A stretch of DNA of 52,033 nucleotides from positions 1 to 52,033 of the forward strand of contig JAESQY010000076.1 in assembly GCA_016764915.1 (NCBI GenBank), written 5' to 3'. A program made the translations under genes and the position numbers. Under the pieces are notes generated by a model that saw only the letters and a list, made by a program, of their open reading frames with translations, was not told the origin of the DNA and did no database searches. Positions 1-9,053 of the stretch are shown here, piece by piece; positions within the stretch are counted from its first letter, which is position 1, and each line of letters opens with the position of its first letter. The stretch is from Aliivibrio sp. (GTDB lineage: Bacteria; Pseudomonadota; Gammaproteobacteria; Enterobacterales; Vibrionaceae).

Positions 1-1251
1 ATTAATCTGAGCCCAGCCTGTGATACCAGGCTTAACTTTGTGTCTTAACATATATCGATCAACAATTGAACGATACTCTTCATTGTGTGCCGCTGCATGT
101 GGTCTTGGGCCTACAATAGACATCCGTCCTTGTAGTACATTAATAAATTGTGGCAGCTCATCAAGGGAGGTACGGCGAATAAATGCGCCAAACGGTGTGA
201 CTCTCGGGTCATTTTTGGTCGCCTGCTTGACGACACTGCCGTTATCCATAGAGCGCATAGAGCGGAATTTCCACACTTTAATTTTTCTACCATCAAGGCC
301 ATATCGGTCTTGTTTAAAAAGCACGGGGCCTGCAGAGGACATTTTCACACCTGCAGCAATGATGACAAGCACTGGGAAAATAAAGGCGAGAATTATGCAC
401 GAGAGAACGATATCTTCTGCTCGTTTTACCCAAGTAGTCAGGCCATTAAACGGTGTGTCATGTACGCTTAAGGTATGGATGTTACCGACATGGTGCCATC
501 TAGAGTGCAGTAAGTTATAGGTTAAAAAGTCGGGCACTAAATAGGTATTGGCAGTCGTGTTCGAAAATTGAGATATGAACTTGGTAATTCTCTGATTTGC
601 GTGCATGGGCATTGCAATATATACATGTTCAACATCTCCGCTTTTTGCTCGCTCTAAAGCATCTTCGACGTTACCTAATAGTGGAGCGTTAACGGATTCT
701 GGTAGCCGGTCAGGTGTGCGTTCATCATAAAACCCAACAAACTCAATGCCTAACCATTTTTTTCTTTCTAACTCTTTCGCTAAGGCGATACCGTTATCTG
801 TAACACCAATAATGATCGCTTTGCGGGAGTTAAAGCCTCGTTTTCTCATTGTTTTTAAAAGTAGTTTAAACAGGTATCTCCAGCCAATGAGTATAATGGG
901 AGTACTGACAAACCAGCTACCAATCACTAGACGAGAGTACATCTCGCTGGTTTTAGTAAAGTAACCAACAGATAGAATAATGACGGCACTAAAGAACCAA
1001 GGAATGAGGGTTGCTACAATGTGATCTTTAAAGGTACTGACACGCCAAGAGCGATATAGATTAGAGCTTTCAGCTGCAAGCATAAAACTTAAGACAGCCA
1101 AAGTGCCGACTAAAAGATAGTCTTTTGTGAAAGTGTTTAAAATCGAAGAGGTTACTACATACAAAGACATTGCAATAAAAAGGATATCGGTGAGACGATA
1201 GAGGAATCCGAACTCCATTTCGTGTGATTTGATCAATCCTTTGTTTGGCAT
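1..1251 (-). CDS. Undecaprenyl-phosphate sugar-1-phosphate transferase (WcaJ/VpsL-like), partial at left edge
   Basis: Initiates polysaccharide repeat units by moving a sugar phosphate (probably glucose-1-phosphate) from a UDP-sugar to undecaprenyl phosphate at the inner membrane. I translated 417 codons from the ATG at 1249-1251; the frame stays open to base 1, so only the C-terminal tail is missing (family about 460-470 aa). Seen: four or five N-terminal membrane segments (about 18-130), a Rossmann-like CoA-binding domain (about 143-265), another membrane segment (282-302), then the catalytic domain with KFRSM (328-332), DELPQ (364-368) and VGPRPH (380-385). An AGGGA ribosome site precedes the start. 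It appears to be the first gene of a leftward operon with a JUMPstart element in its leader. Glucose rather than galactose specificity is inferred from family resemblance. Confidence 0.9.
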   Translation of the reverse strand, partial: MPNKGLIKSHEMEFGFLYRLTDILFIAMSLYVVTSSILNTFTKDYLLVGTLAVLSFMLAAESSNLYRSWRVSTFKDHIVATLIPWFFSAVIILSVGYFTKTSEMYSRLVIGSWFVSTPIILIGWRYLFKLLLKTMRKRGFNSRKAIIIGVTDNGIALAKELERKKWLGIEFVGFYDERTPDRLPESVNAPLLGNVEDALERAKSGDVEHVYIAMPMHANQRITKFISQFSNTTANTYLVPDFLTYNLLHSRWHHVGNIHTLSVHDTPFNGLTTWVKRAEDIVLSCIILAFIFPVLVIIAAGVKMSSAGPVLFKQDRYGLDGRKIKVWKFRSMRSMDNGSVVKQATKNDPRVTPFGAFIRRTSLDELPQFINVLQGRMSIVGPRPHAAAHNEEYRSIVDRYMLRHKVKPGITGWAQIN

Positions 1252-1280
1252 TATCTATCCCTAGATTTAATTTACAATGA

Positions 1281-1317
1281 AGCACGCTACCGCCAGTAGG
1301 TTAAGCTCCCACCGCGC
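1281..1317 (-). promoter_or_regulatory. JUMPstart element with ops (RfaH recruitment) core
   Basis: On the minus strand the leader reads GGTGGGAGCT, a short spacer, then GGCGGTAGCGTGCT (core at 1281-1294), ending 29 bases before the ATG of the sugar transferase. GGCGGTAGCGTG is the classic ops sequence where RNA polymerase pauses and loads the antiterminator RfaH; the upstream GGTGGGAGCT part is typical of the longer JUMPstart found before capsule, O-antigen and exopolysaccharide operons. This marks the gene as the head of a long polysaccharide operon beyond the window edge. The match is read directly; RfaH control is inferred. Confidence 0.88.
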
Positions 1318-1515
1318 TATGAAATATGACTAAAATAGGTTGAAGAGCAACTTCTATTTAGGGCATATCTCTATTACATGTTTTAGAGCGAGTATTGTAT
1401 TTTTTTTATATATTTATTTTGGAGGGTTAAAGAATGAAATATTAATAATTATTATGAGTTAGTACTATCAAAGAATTAGATGTTAAATACTTAAAAGTAC
1501 CAGCAAAGGACTGGT

Positions 1516-2166
1516 TTAGCATAGATGCTGCTTTGCCCATGCCATGGCTTGTAGGCGGTTACGGACTTCAAGCTTCTTAAAAATGTTATATAGGTGTGAT
1601 TTTATAGTGTGTTCGCTAATAAACAACCTGTCAGCAATCTCGAGGTTGGACGCTCCCTCTTTTAAAGTTTGAAGGATCTCGGTCTCTCTACGGGTCAGCT
1701 CAATATCAGTAGGCGGATGATAACTTTGCATCCTAGAGTCATTTTGATAATAAGAGAGTAGCTGTCCTAACACTTTTCGAGAGAGCCAGTTCTCACCCGA
1801 TAAAATACTCTCTAACCCTGTTGATACTGTTTCGATTCTGTCCGTGCTTTGAAAGATACCAACGAGGTTTGGCCAACTAATTAACTCTTCTGTCTCAAGA
1901 GGTTGATCGGAATTTAGTAATACGGTTTGTTTTTGATTAATGCGTTCAAAAAGTATGGCGTTAAGTTCGGTGGGCTTTTTTATGGCAGTAAGATCAATCA
2001 AAAATATGATACGCTCTTCAACAAAAGCAGGAATCGGTTGTTGGTTATTCGAAACATCAAACAGCGAAATGGTTACGCCAATCTTAGAGTGCAGATAGTG
2101 AAGTAGAGTTGACGATTGTAAATTGGCATTGGATACCAAAACTAACTGTGCTGAAAGTGTTTTCAT
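1516..2166 (-). CDS. VpsT/CsgD-like LuxR-family regulator with c-di-GMP-type motif
   Basis: A 216-aa transcription regulator: degenerate receiver-like N-terminal domain (about 1-125) and a LuxR/GerE helix-turn-helix (about 155-216, with LTRREtEIL, ISEHTIKSHLYNIFKKL and RNRLQA). In the linker before the final receiver helix it has WLSR (127-130), matching the W[FLM][TS]R motif that binds cyclic di-GMP in VpsT. The receiver lacks an obvious phosphoacceptor Asp pocket, as in CsgD and VpsT. It lies 264 bases upstream of the JUMPstart polysaccharide operon on the same strand, so it probably controls it. Whether it is the VpsT orthologue or a locus-specific paralogue cannot be told here. The ribosome site is weak. 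Confidence 0.85.
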   Translation of the reverse strand: MKTLSAQLVLVSNANLQSSTLLHYLHSKIGVTISLFDVSNNQQPIPAFVEERIIFLIDLTAIKKPTELNAILFERINQKQTVLLNSDQPLETEELISWPNLVGIFQSTDRIETVSTGLESILSGENWLSRKVLGQLLSYYQNDSRMQSYHPPTDIELTRRETEILQTLKEGASNLEIADRLFISEHTIKSHLYNIFKKLEVRNRLQAMAWAKQHLC

Positions 2167-2342
2167 AATCTAAATGATACCGTTTACATCTGGTTAATAT
2201 TTTATCATCATACTAAAGTTGTGTAATTTTGAATACGAATTTAGTTTTTTTATGAGAAATACCTCATTACAATTGTGTGGATCTTGTGAAAATTCTCTAA
2301 AGAATTTGACCTATGTGAGCGTTTTTACAATAAAACCCAGAG

Positions 2343-2361
2343 ATCTATTTAAAATATAGAT
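2343..2361. repeat. Inverted repeat ATCTAT-N7-ATAGAT before the MFS gene
   Basis: Arms ATCTAT (2343-2348) and ATAGAT (2356-2361) flank a TTAAAAT centre, 28 bases before the GTG start of the transporter. It could be a regulator operator or a weak leader hairpin. No function is assigned. The rest of the gap 2167-2389 is AT-rich and shows no convincing promoter. Confidence 0.35.
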
Positions 2362-2389
2362 GTGAATTTTATGAACGAGATAATTATTA

Positions 2390-3559
2390 GTGAATAAAGG
2401 TGAAAGAACAACGGCGATCTCATTAGCCTTAGTCTTTGTATTTAGAATGCTTGGCTTATTTATGTTGATGCCCGTATTAGCGCTGTATGCAAGTGATCTT
2501 AATGGATACAGTTTAGCTTGGGTTGGTATCGCGATAGGAGCTTATGGATGCACACAAGCATTGCTACAAATACCGGCAGGCTGGTTATCTGATAAATATG
2601 GTCGAAAACCAATAATCATTATTGGTTTATTGTTATTTGTTTTAGGTTCTATCGTTGCTGCAGAATCTACCTCCATTTATGGTGTTGCTTTAGGCCGAGC
2701 TATTCAGGGGATGGGAGCTATCGCTGCCGCAGTGTTGGCATTGGCGTCGGATCTGACTCGCCCAGAACAACGTACCAAGGTAATGGCCATTATTGGTATA
2801 TCTATCGGTATGTCGTTTGCAATTTCAATGATACTAGGGCCTTTCTTAGCGGCGACTTTAGGTCTGTCTGGACTATTTTATGTTATCGCTATTATGGCTG
2901 TGATTGCTATTTTCTTGGTTCTTTTCGTTGTGCCAACACCTGTTCATAAAAGTAAAAAAAAAGCAGCAGACGTGAAAATTTCTGGAGTAAAAAAGGTATT
3001 TGTAAACTCTAATCTACTAAAATTGGATTTTGGGGTCTTTGTTATCCACTGCATCATGACTTCACTCTTTATTGCACTGCCATTACAGTTAGCTGCACAT
3101 CATTTAGCCGCTGATGATCACTGGCACTTTTACCTTCCTGTTTTTCTATTGTCATTCCTCTCTCTGGGTATATTAATGCGATTGGGAAAACGGAATGAAA
3201 AAGTGACCAACCTCATCTCTATCTCTTGTCTAATGGTTGGTATTATGATCATCGGCTTTAATCCTAGTTCACTTTGGTTGATTGGTTTTGGTGCTTGGTT
3301 ATACTTTTCAGGTTTTAATTACCTTGAGGCCTCTATGCCCTCTTTATTAAGTAAAATTGCACCCGATAGTTACAGAGGAAGTGCATCAGGGGTGTATAGT
3401 ACCAGTCAATTCTTAGGGGCTTTCTTTGGCGGTGTCATTGGAGGAGGACTTATGCAGCTTTATGGTGCTCAAGCCATCTATTTTCTTGCTGTTGTTCTTC
3501 TCGTTATACTATTTGTTCTTTGGCGTAGTGGCTTTCAATCGATTGAAATTAAGAGTTAA
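2390..3559 (+). CDS. Major facilitator superfamily transporter, YajR-like without the C-terminal YAM domain
   Basis: A 389-aa inner-membrane transporter with about 12 hydrophobic segments. Its N-terminal half resembles E. coli YajR: FRMLGLFMLMPVLALYA, then the MFS loop 2-3 signature around GWLSDKYGRKP, and GRAIQGMGAIAAAVLAL. The C-terminal half keeps YajR-like SGVYSTSQFLGAFFGG. It stops right after the last membrane segment, so the soluble ferredoxin-like YAM domain of YajR (total about 454 aa) is absent. The GTG start at 2390 directly precedes NKGERTTA; the ATG at 2371 is in another frame and soon stops. Substrate unknown; drug or metabolite efflux is only family-level inference. Confidence 0.8.
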   Translation: MNKGERTTAISLALVFVFRMLGLFMLMPVLALYASDLNGYSLAWVGIAIGAYGCTQALLQIPAGWLSDKYGRKPIIIIGLLLFVLGSIVAAESTSIYGVALGRAIQGMGAIAAAVLALASDLTRPEQRTKVMAIIGISIGMSFAISMILGPFLAATLGLSGLFYVIAIMAVIAIFLVLFVVPTPVHKSKKKAADVKISGVKKVFVNSNLLKLDFGVFVIHCIMTSLFIALPLQLAAHHLAADDHWHFYLPVFLLSFLSLGILMRLGKRNEKVTNLISISCLMVGIMIIGFNPSSLWLIGFGAWLYFSGFNYLEASMPSLLSKIAPDSYRGSASGVYSTSQFLGAFFGGVIGGGLMQLYGAQAIYFLAVVLLVILFVLWRSGFQSIEIKS

Positions 3560-3636
3560 AAAACATAACAGAACGCTATTTTCCCTAAATTGCGATGGAT
3601 GTTTCTGTTTTACTCTTTCTTGAGTCACAGCGAGTA

Positions 3637-3645
3637 TGCTAAAAT
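3637..3645 (+). promoter_or_regulatory. Extended -10 promoter for ssb
   Basis: TGCTAAAAT (TG at 3637-3638, TAAAAT at 3640-3645) matches an extended -10 box 65 bases before the ssb start. TTGAGT lies 14 bases upstream of the hexamer, too close for an ideal -35, which fits an extended -10 promoter. No CTGT-N8-ACAG LexA box was found in this gap. Confidence 0.5.
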
Positions 3646-3710
3646 GTCAGACTGTTTTACATTTGTAGCAGTACAGCTGCACTTATTCTATTATCATTCA
3701 GGAGCTCGTT

Positions 3711-4277
3711 ATGGCCAGCCGTGGCATTAATAAAGTTATTTTAGTTGGCAATTTGGGTAATGATCCTGAAATACGTTACATGCCTAGTGGTGGTGCGGTT
3801 GCCAATATTACTATTGCGACCTCTGAATCTTGGAAAGACAAGAGTAGTGGTGAGCAGCGTGAAAAAACTGAGTGGCACCGCGTTGCTCTTTTTGGCAAGT
3901 TAGCTGAAGTTGCTGGTGAATATTTACGAAAAGGATCTCAGGTATATATTGAAGGTCAATTGCAAACTCGTAAATGGCAAGATCAAAATGGACAAGAGCG
4001 CTACACAACAGAGGTTGTGGTTCAAGGCTTTAATGGTGTAATGCAGATGCTTGGTGGTCGCCAAGGTCAAGGTGCACCTGCTGCTGGTCAGCAGCAAGGT
4101 AATTGGGGGCAACCTCAACAGCCTGCAGCTCAGCAACAGAACTTTGCACCAGAGCCGCAAGCCAAACAGCAACCGCCACAGCAACAACAACCCAAAGTAC
4201 AACCACAAGCGCCTCAACAAGCTCAACAGCAATACAATGAGCCACCTATGGATTTTGATGATGACATTCCATTCTAG
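3711..4277 (+). CDS. ssb: Single-stranded DNA-binding protein
   Basis: Binds single-stranded DNA in replication, repair and recombination. The 188-aa product has the OB-fold domain (about 1-112; begins [22 protein letters not shown]), a long Gln/Pro/Ala-rich disordered linker (about 118-178) and the acidic tip DFDDDIPF, which recruits partner proteins. An AGGAG ribosome site precedes the ATG. It is a single-gene unit, with its own promoter and a terminator at 4321-4346. Length and organisation are normal for Vibrionaceae. Confidence 0.98.
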   Translation: MASRGINKVILVGNLGNDPEIRYMPSGGAVANITIATSESWKDKSSGEQREKTEWHRVALFGKLAEVAGEYLRKGSQVYIEGQLQTRKWQDQNGQERYTTEVVVQGFNGVMQMLGGRQGQGAPAAGQQQGNWGQPQQPAAQQQNFAPEPQAKQQPPQQQQPKVQPQAPQQAQQQYNEPPMDFDDDIPF

Positions 4278-4320
4278 GCTGAAAGTTCAGTTATATTAAA
4301 AAGCTTAAATCAATCTTTGA

Positions 4321-4346
4321 AGCCCTCTAACATTGAGGGCTTTTGT
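4321..4346 (+). terminator. Rho-independent terminator after ssb
   Basis: Perfect 7-bp stem AGCCCTC (4321-4327) / GAGGGCT (4335-4341) with a TAACATT loop, followed by a T-rich tract (TTTTGTTT). Confidence 0.85.
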
Positions 4347-4482
4347 TTGGATTTTTTATATTGATTGCACGCTTTATCATAGAAACAGAGTGTTGGCTCA
4401 CTAAGATGGATTTAGGATATTTAAAATAACGTTCAAACGACTACTATTAGATCAATTAAAATATTTACAGGTACTTAATAGA

Positions 4483-6450
4483 ATGAGAGCTACCCCAAGT
4501 TTGCGATTAAGTACTCGTTTGGTCTCTTTTGTCACTTTAACTGTCGTCGCTGCTACTTTTATCCTTTTTGTTGGTGGAGTAATCAGTTTTAAGCAGCTAG
4601 GTAACAATTACCTAAATCATTACCTCAAAAATATTGCAGAGGTAATTGATGAGGAGCTACAAAACTCTAGTTCGACAAAAGGTAAAGATAGTTGGTTACC
4701 AAAGCTATTAAAAGCGAGCAATGTTGTAGAGGCATCAATAGCTAAAGATCAACAGATCCTATATTCATTTAAAGAGGACGGTTCGTACGATAATACGATA
4801 CTCTTCAGACAAACTTATCCTTTCAAAATTCATAAAGGCTACTCAGTTACCATTGCAGCCATTGCACCTTATACATCGGTGACTTACTCCATTGGACCTC
4901 TTTTTTCTATCACCATTGCTATCAGTATTATTATTTTAGGGCTGATGTGGGGAGTTAATTGGCTTCGAAAGCAATTGATAGGCTCAGAGCTTCTTGAAGA
5001 GAGAGGCAGAATGATTCTTGCTGGAAAAGTGGATGATTTTTCGATTGGTGTGGAGCAAGAGTGGCCAGCAACGGCAAGTTTGGCGCTAGATAAGTTGATA
5101 TCTGAATTGAAAGATGCCAGACAAGAGAGGAGCCGATTCGATACATTTATTCGCACTCAAACCTTCTTAGATCAACTTACAGGCTCTGCAAATAGAGTGT
5201 TATTTGATAGTAAATTAGAATCAACGCTTCAAGAGCCAGACAGTCAAGGTGCGGTATTGATTTTTCGTCTCAGTAACTGGGAGGAGTATAGCGATGAAGT
5301 GGGTAAACATGAAGGAGATGAACTGATCGTTGAATTTGGCGGTGTGTTATCAAATCTCATGCAAAAATTCCCTGATGCCGTGTTATCAAGATATTACAAA
5401 TCTGATTTTGCAATTTTGGTACCACAACAACGAGTTAAGGAAGTGAAAGAGTTTGCAAATCAATGTGTGAATAATTTAGAGAGAATAACCCCGCCCGGTT
5501 TTTTTAATAAAAGTGATTGGTTTCATATTGGTATTACGATGTTTAATAATGGCGAAGAGCGAAGTAAGATCATAGAAGAACTTGAAATATCAGTGAAAAG
5601 CTCGAAGCTTCAATTAAGTAATTGCTGGACCCTGTATAAAAAAAGTAATAAAGAAGAAACAAGAGGAAGTGTACGGTGGAGAACATTACTTGATTCAACT
5701 CTTGAGAATGGAACGCTATTTTTTCAGCGTCAATCAGTTTATGAAATTGAGGGTAAGAGTAGAAAAAAAGTACACGATGAGTTACTTGCATGTATTTACG
5801 ATGAAAGTGGAGCAGAGATCAAAGCGGCTCGTTTTATACCCGCGGTTGCCCAGATTGGTTATCAAGTAAGAATAGACAAAACGGTGGTGCTAAAGGCGTT
5901 ATCGATAATTAAAAACAGTAAAAATGATGAAAAGATCTCGATTAACATACATGCTGTTTCGTTGGGTAATAGAGCGTTTTCTCAGTGGTTAAGTTATGAA
6001 TTGCTACAATTACCAAGAGAGTGTTTGCGTTACTTGTCATTTGAGTTTGTTGAAGGACAGTTGCTGGCTAATTACGATGCTGCGAGGGTGGTGATTAATA
6101 AAATATTAGGTTTTGGTTGTGAGATCATTGTTGATCAGGTTGGAAGAACGATCGTGAGCACTCACTACATTAAAGATATAAAAGTTAAGTATCTAAAATT
6201 ACATAGGAATTTAATCACCGATATAGATCGCCGTCAAGAGAATCAACTGTTTGTTAGAAGCCTGATTGGTTCCTGCGCCGATACTAAAACTAAGGTATTA
6301 GCTGTGGGGGTTGAAAATATGGACGAGCTGGAAATTTTGCAGCAACTCGGTGTTTCTGGGGCACAAGGAGAATTGTTTCAAATTGAAGAGCAACCTAAAG
6401 AGCGTTTTATGAAGTTTAGATTGCCAAAGAGACGAAGCCGATGGGGATAA
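4483..6450 (+). CDS. csrD: CsrD/MshH, degenerate GGDEF-EAL regulator of CsrB/C small RNA decay
   Basis: A 655-aa inner-membrane protein at the usual place before the msh genes (mshH in Vibrio). In E. coli CsrD promotes RNase E-dependent turnover of the CsrB/C RNAs and does not make or break c-di-GMP. Here there are two membrane helices (about 13-35 and 140-160), a HAMP-like linker, a degenerate GGDEF domain whose active-site loop reads YKSDF (305-309), and a degenerate EAL domain with ELL at 433-435. Both catalytic motifs are lost, as expected for CsrD. A 149-base gap separates it from mshI, so it may be transcribed separately. Confidence 0.9.
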   Translation: MRATPSLRLSTRLVSFVTLTVVAATFILFVGGVISFKQLGNNYLNHYLKNIAEVIDEELQNSSSTKGKDSWLPKLLKASNVVEASIAKDQQILYSFKEDGSYDNTILFRQTYPFKIHKGYSVTIAAIAPYTSVTYSIGPLFSITIAISIIILGLMWGVNWLRKQLIGSELLEERGRMILAGKVDDFSIGVEQEWPATASLALDKLISELKDARQERSRFDTFIRTQTFLDQLTGSANRVLFDSKLESTLQEPDSQGAVLIFRLSNWEEYSDEVGKHEGDELIVEFGGVLSNLMQKFPDAVLSRYYKSDFAILVPQQRVKEVKEFANQCVNNLERITPPGFFNKSDWFHIGITMFNNGEERSKIIEELEISVKSSKLQLSNCWTLYKKSNKEETRGSVRWRTLLDSTLENGTLFFQRQSVYEIEGKSRKKVHDELLACIYDESGAEIKAARFIPAVAQIGYQVRIDKTVVLKALSIIKNSKNDEKISINIHAVSLGNRAFSQWLSYELLQLPRECLRYLSFEFVEGQLLANYDAARVVINKILGFGCEIIVDQVGRTIVSTHYIKDIKVKYLKLHRNLITDIDRRQENQLFVRSLIGSCADTKTKVLAVGVENMDELEILQQLGVSGAQGELFQIEEQPKERFMKFRLPKRRSRWG

Positions 6451-6599
6451 GATAGTTTATAATATTTAATACAAGTCCAATATTACTTTTAATACGCAAC
6501 CTATAGTAATATATCTATAAATATAAATACTGTGTTAAAACAGTCATCTGTATCGATTATGGGTTGTGGTTTTTTTATGCTTTGGATCAATGACTATTT

Positions 6600-8063
6600 A
6601 TGAGTATTTCATCTTTTTTTAGTAAATTTGGCTTATCTAACCAGGTGCAGAGCCGAGTATCGATAGTTATACTGCCTGATGGTATTTATGCTGCGGCCAG
6701 TAATATTAGTAATCAATTTGAACAGTGCTATTTTGTCCCACTTACGGACCCTAGTCAGTGGATGAACTCGCTCGTCTCATTAATCCATAAAAATAATCTT
6801 GGTGATCGACAAGCCAATGTTATTTTAGGCTCTCACCTTTACCAAGCGTTTCAGATCGAAACGCCTGATATCCCAAGCAATGAATACCAAGGTGCTCTCC
6901 CTTTTTTAGTCAAGGATTTGGTGACAGAGCGTCTTGGCGATATTGTGGCAGATGGCATTCCGTTATCAGCATTAGGTAAATTGCAGACCTATGTAACTAA
7001 AAGGCAAGTAATTGAATCAATTAGTTCTATTTGCCAAGATAATAAGATTTCGTTATCGCGTGTTATTCCTGAAGATATTGCTTGGGGCACAGTGAATAAA
7101 GAGTCTGATGGTTATATGCTTTTGTATCGCGACATTAAATCGGACTTTAAATTATCTGCTTATAAAGATAGCACTATCTGTTTTAATCGTTCCTTAAGAG
7201 GGGTGAATCCACCTCTAACTGGAAGTAACTTAAACAGTTTACAGTTAGACTCTTTAGCTCTTGAATTGCAGCGTTCGTTGGACTATTTAACATCCCAGCT
7301 GCAAAGTGTTGCTATTAATCATCTCTACTTTATGTGTGATGATGAAGATCCATTACAGTTAACGCAAGAGTTACAGTCAAGATTGGGAGTGAGTGTTAAA
7401 CCGTTGCCTTTAGAAGAAGCCACATTAAACAGTTGTGGTGATACTCTAGCATGGTCTGGTTTACAGGTGGCTTCTGAAGGCATCAACTTATACCCTGAAC
7501 ATTTGAAGCCTAAAAAAGACTATTTTACGTTTAAAAATGTAGTGATTAGTTGGCTTACTGTCTGTTTTGTTATGGCAATGATTTCTGTTTCAATATTTTT
7601 CAAACACTCTGGTGCCGCTAGTGAGTTAGAACGAGTGTCGCTGGAAAGTCAGCAACAAATGCTACAATTAAAAGATTTGAATAATCAACTCTCCTTACAT
7701 AAGCCCTCGGCATCCAAAATTGCAGCTGTTGAACGGTTAAAAAAAGACATTGCAGCAAAAGAAGCCTCTTTCAGAGCAATAAATCAGTTAGATAATAGCT
7801 CTCAAATCGGCTTTTCTGGTGTGATGAAAAGTTTGACGACCATTGGTAAAAATGACATATCTCTTTCAAAAATACAGATTCAAGGTGACAATATGTATTT
7901 TTCTGGGCTTGCTCGCAATGCAACCGTGGTACCTCGATGGATTCAAGCCTTTAAATCTGAGATGCATTTGGTCGGAAGAACGTTTGGTAAACTTTCTATT
8001 CAACATGATAAATATGACCGTGTAACCTTCACATTAACGACTAAAGAGGGAGGAGATAAATGA
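6600..8063 (+). CDS. mshI: MSHA biogenesis protein MshI (PilM/PilN-like)
   Basis: An inner-membrane platform component of the MSHA type IV pilus. The 487-aa protein has a long actin-like cytoplasmic part (about 1-310, PilM-like), one transmembrane helix (about 313-335, WLTVCFVMAMISVSIFF) and a coiled-coil/PilN-like periplasmic tail. It opens the assembly operon mshI-J-K-L-M-N-E-G, whose genes abut or overlap; its stop overlaps the mshJ ATG (ATGA). The ribosome site before the ATG is weak. Confidence 0.88.
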   Translation: MSISSFFSKFGLSNQVQSRVSIVILPDGIYAAASNISNQFEQCYFVPLTDPSQWMNSLVSLIHKNNLGDRQANVILGSHLYQAFQIETPDIPSNEYQGALPFLVKDLVTERLGDIVADGIPLSALGKLQTYVTKRQVIESISSICQDNKISLSRVIPEDIAWGTVNKESDGYMLLYRDIKSDFKLSAYKDSTICFNRSLRGVNPPLTGSNLNSLQLDSLALELQRSLDYLTSQLQSVAINHLYFMCDDEDPLQLTQELQSRLGVSVKPLPLEEATLNSCGDTLAWSGLQVASEGINLYPEHLKPKKDYFTFKNVVISWLTVCFVMAMISVSIFFKHSGAASELERVSLESQQQMLQLKDLNNQLSLHKPSASKIAAVERLKKDIAAKEASFRAINQLDNSSQIGFSGVMKSLTTIGKNDISLSKIQIQGDNMYFSGLARNATVVPRWIQAFKSEMHLVGRTFGKLSIQHDKYDRVTFTLTTKEGGDK

Positions 8064-8701
8064 GCAGTGCGTGGTACGGTATAGTGGATAGATTTAGTCA
8101 GTTAAATCGAAGAGAAAAGATTTTATTGCTTGCCGTTGGTTGGGTCTTAGCACTATTTATTACAATCACCTTTATTATTGAACCTCAGTTAACATCATTA
8201 AATAATGTTAAAAAACAGCTACTCAATGAGAGTCAGGTACTGATTAGCAACAAGCAACAGATTGAGTTAGTCGCATTGAAATTACAGCAAGATCCTAATA
8301 AATCAGTAGATAAAGAGTACCAAGATCTTACTATTAGAAGTCAAAAACTTTCACTTGAGTTATCTGAAATTGTTGCAAGTCTTGTCTCTCCAAGCCAGAT
8401 GGCTATTTTATTGGAAACGGTCTTACAGGGAGCGAAAAATTTACAGTTAATCTCTTTAGACTCTTTACCTTCGGAACAATTGATTGACGGCGGAAATAAT
8501 GCTGGATATTTTGTTCATCCGGTTAAGATCGTTTTGAAAGGTAAGTTTTTTGCTATTGATGCTTATTTATCTCAATTAGAGTCACTGCCTGTGAAATATT
8601 ATTGGCGCGCATTTGATTACGAAGTAACAAAGTACCCTATTGCTGAATTAACTCTTGTCGTTTATACATTAGGATCTGATGGGGACTTTATTGGTGGTTA
8701 A
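8060..8701 (+). CDS. mshJ: MSHA biogenesis protein MshJ (PilO-like)
   Basis: A 213-aa bitopic inner-membrane protein of the pilus alignment complex. It has a short cytoplasmic head (LNRREKILLL), a membrane helix (about 22-43), a coiled coil and a small periplasmic PilO-like domain. It probably pairs with MshI and passes contact on to MshK and the secretin. It is translationally coupled to mshI by a 4-base overlap, and mshK overlaps its end. Confidence 0.88.
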   Translation: MSSAWYGIVDRFSQLNRREKILLLAVGWVLALFITITFIIEPQLTSLNNVKKQLLNESQVLISNKQQIELVALKLQQDPNKSVDKEYQDLTIRSQKLSLELSEIVASLVSPSQMAILLETVLQGAKNLQLISLDSLPSEQLIDGGNNAGYFVHPVKIVLKGKFFAIDAYLSQLESLPVKYYWRAFDYEVTKYPIAELTLVVYTLGSDGDFIGG

Positions 8702-9041
8702 ATATAAATGCCTATTACTTATCGCTTTTGGGCTCAGTTTTGGAGTACAGGCTGAAACTACTGCGAAAGAGCAGCATGATCCTACGGAACCTTTAGGCTG
8801 GATGACGCCAAATAAAGTCGTGACCAAAAAAGCAAAACCAAAAGAAAAAATACCGACGCTACAATTGTTAACCTGTGCAGATAGTCAGCCTTGTCGAGCC
8901 GTAATTAATAATAAGCTTGTTCGTAAGGGCGATGAGGTGTCTGGCTATCATGTCACTGCTATTGATGATACGGCCGTTATTTTAAATAAAGGTTCGAAGA
9001 CGTGGACGTTAGAGCTTTTTTCATCAGATATCAAATATTAA
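8679..9041 (+). CDS. mshK: MSHA biogenesis protein MshK (PilP-like)
   Basis: A short periplasmic protein with an N-terminal hydrophobic signal (about CLLLIAFGLSFGVQA, likely cleaved before ETTAK), a DPTEPLGW segment and a small PilP/GspC-like beta domain (about 60-118). It probably links the inner-membrane complex to the MshL secretin. The longest frame starts at ATG 8679, overlapping mshJ by 23 bases; the GTG at 8694 has a better-spaced GGGG ribosome site and would give a more standard signal peptide (115 aa). Confidence 0.82.
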   Translation: MGTLLVVKYKCLLLIAFGLSFGVQAETTAKEQHDPTEPLGWMTPNKVVTKKAKPKEKIPTLQLLTCADSQPCRAVINNKLVRKGDEVSGYHVTAIDDTAVILNKGSKTWTLELFSSDIKY

Positions 9042-9053
9042 GGTTTAAAGAAA

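Noticed and set aside
20..520. Plus-strand frame of 166 aa at the left edge
   Set aside because: The minus strand here encodes the conserved catalytic domain of the sugar transferase, which fully explains the region.
3640..3710. LexA (SOS) box before ssb
   Set aside because: CTGT and ACAG occur but 17 bases apart, not the eight required.
3924..4245. Minus-strand open frames of 102 and 71 aa inside ssb
   Set aside because: They are antisense to the Gln/Pro-rich linker, where CAG/CAA repeats give long open frames on all strands; the products are low-complexity Leu/Val runs.
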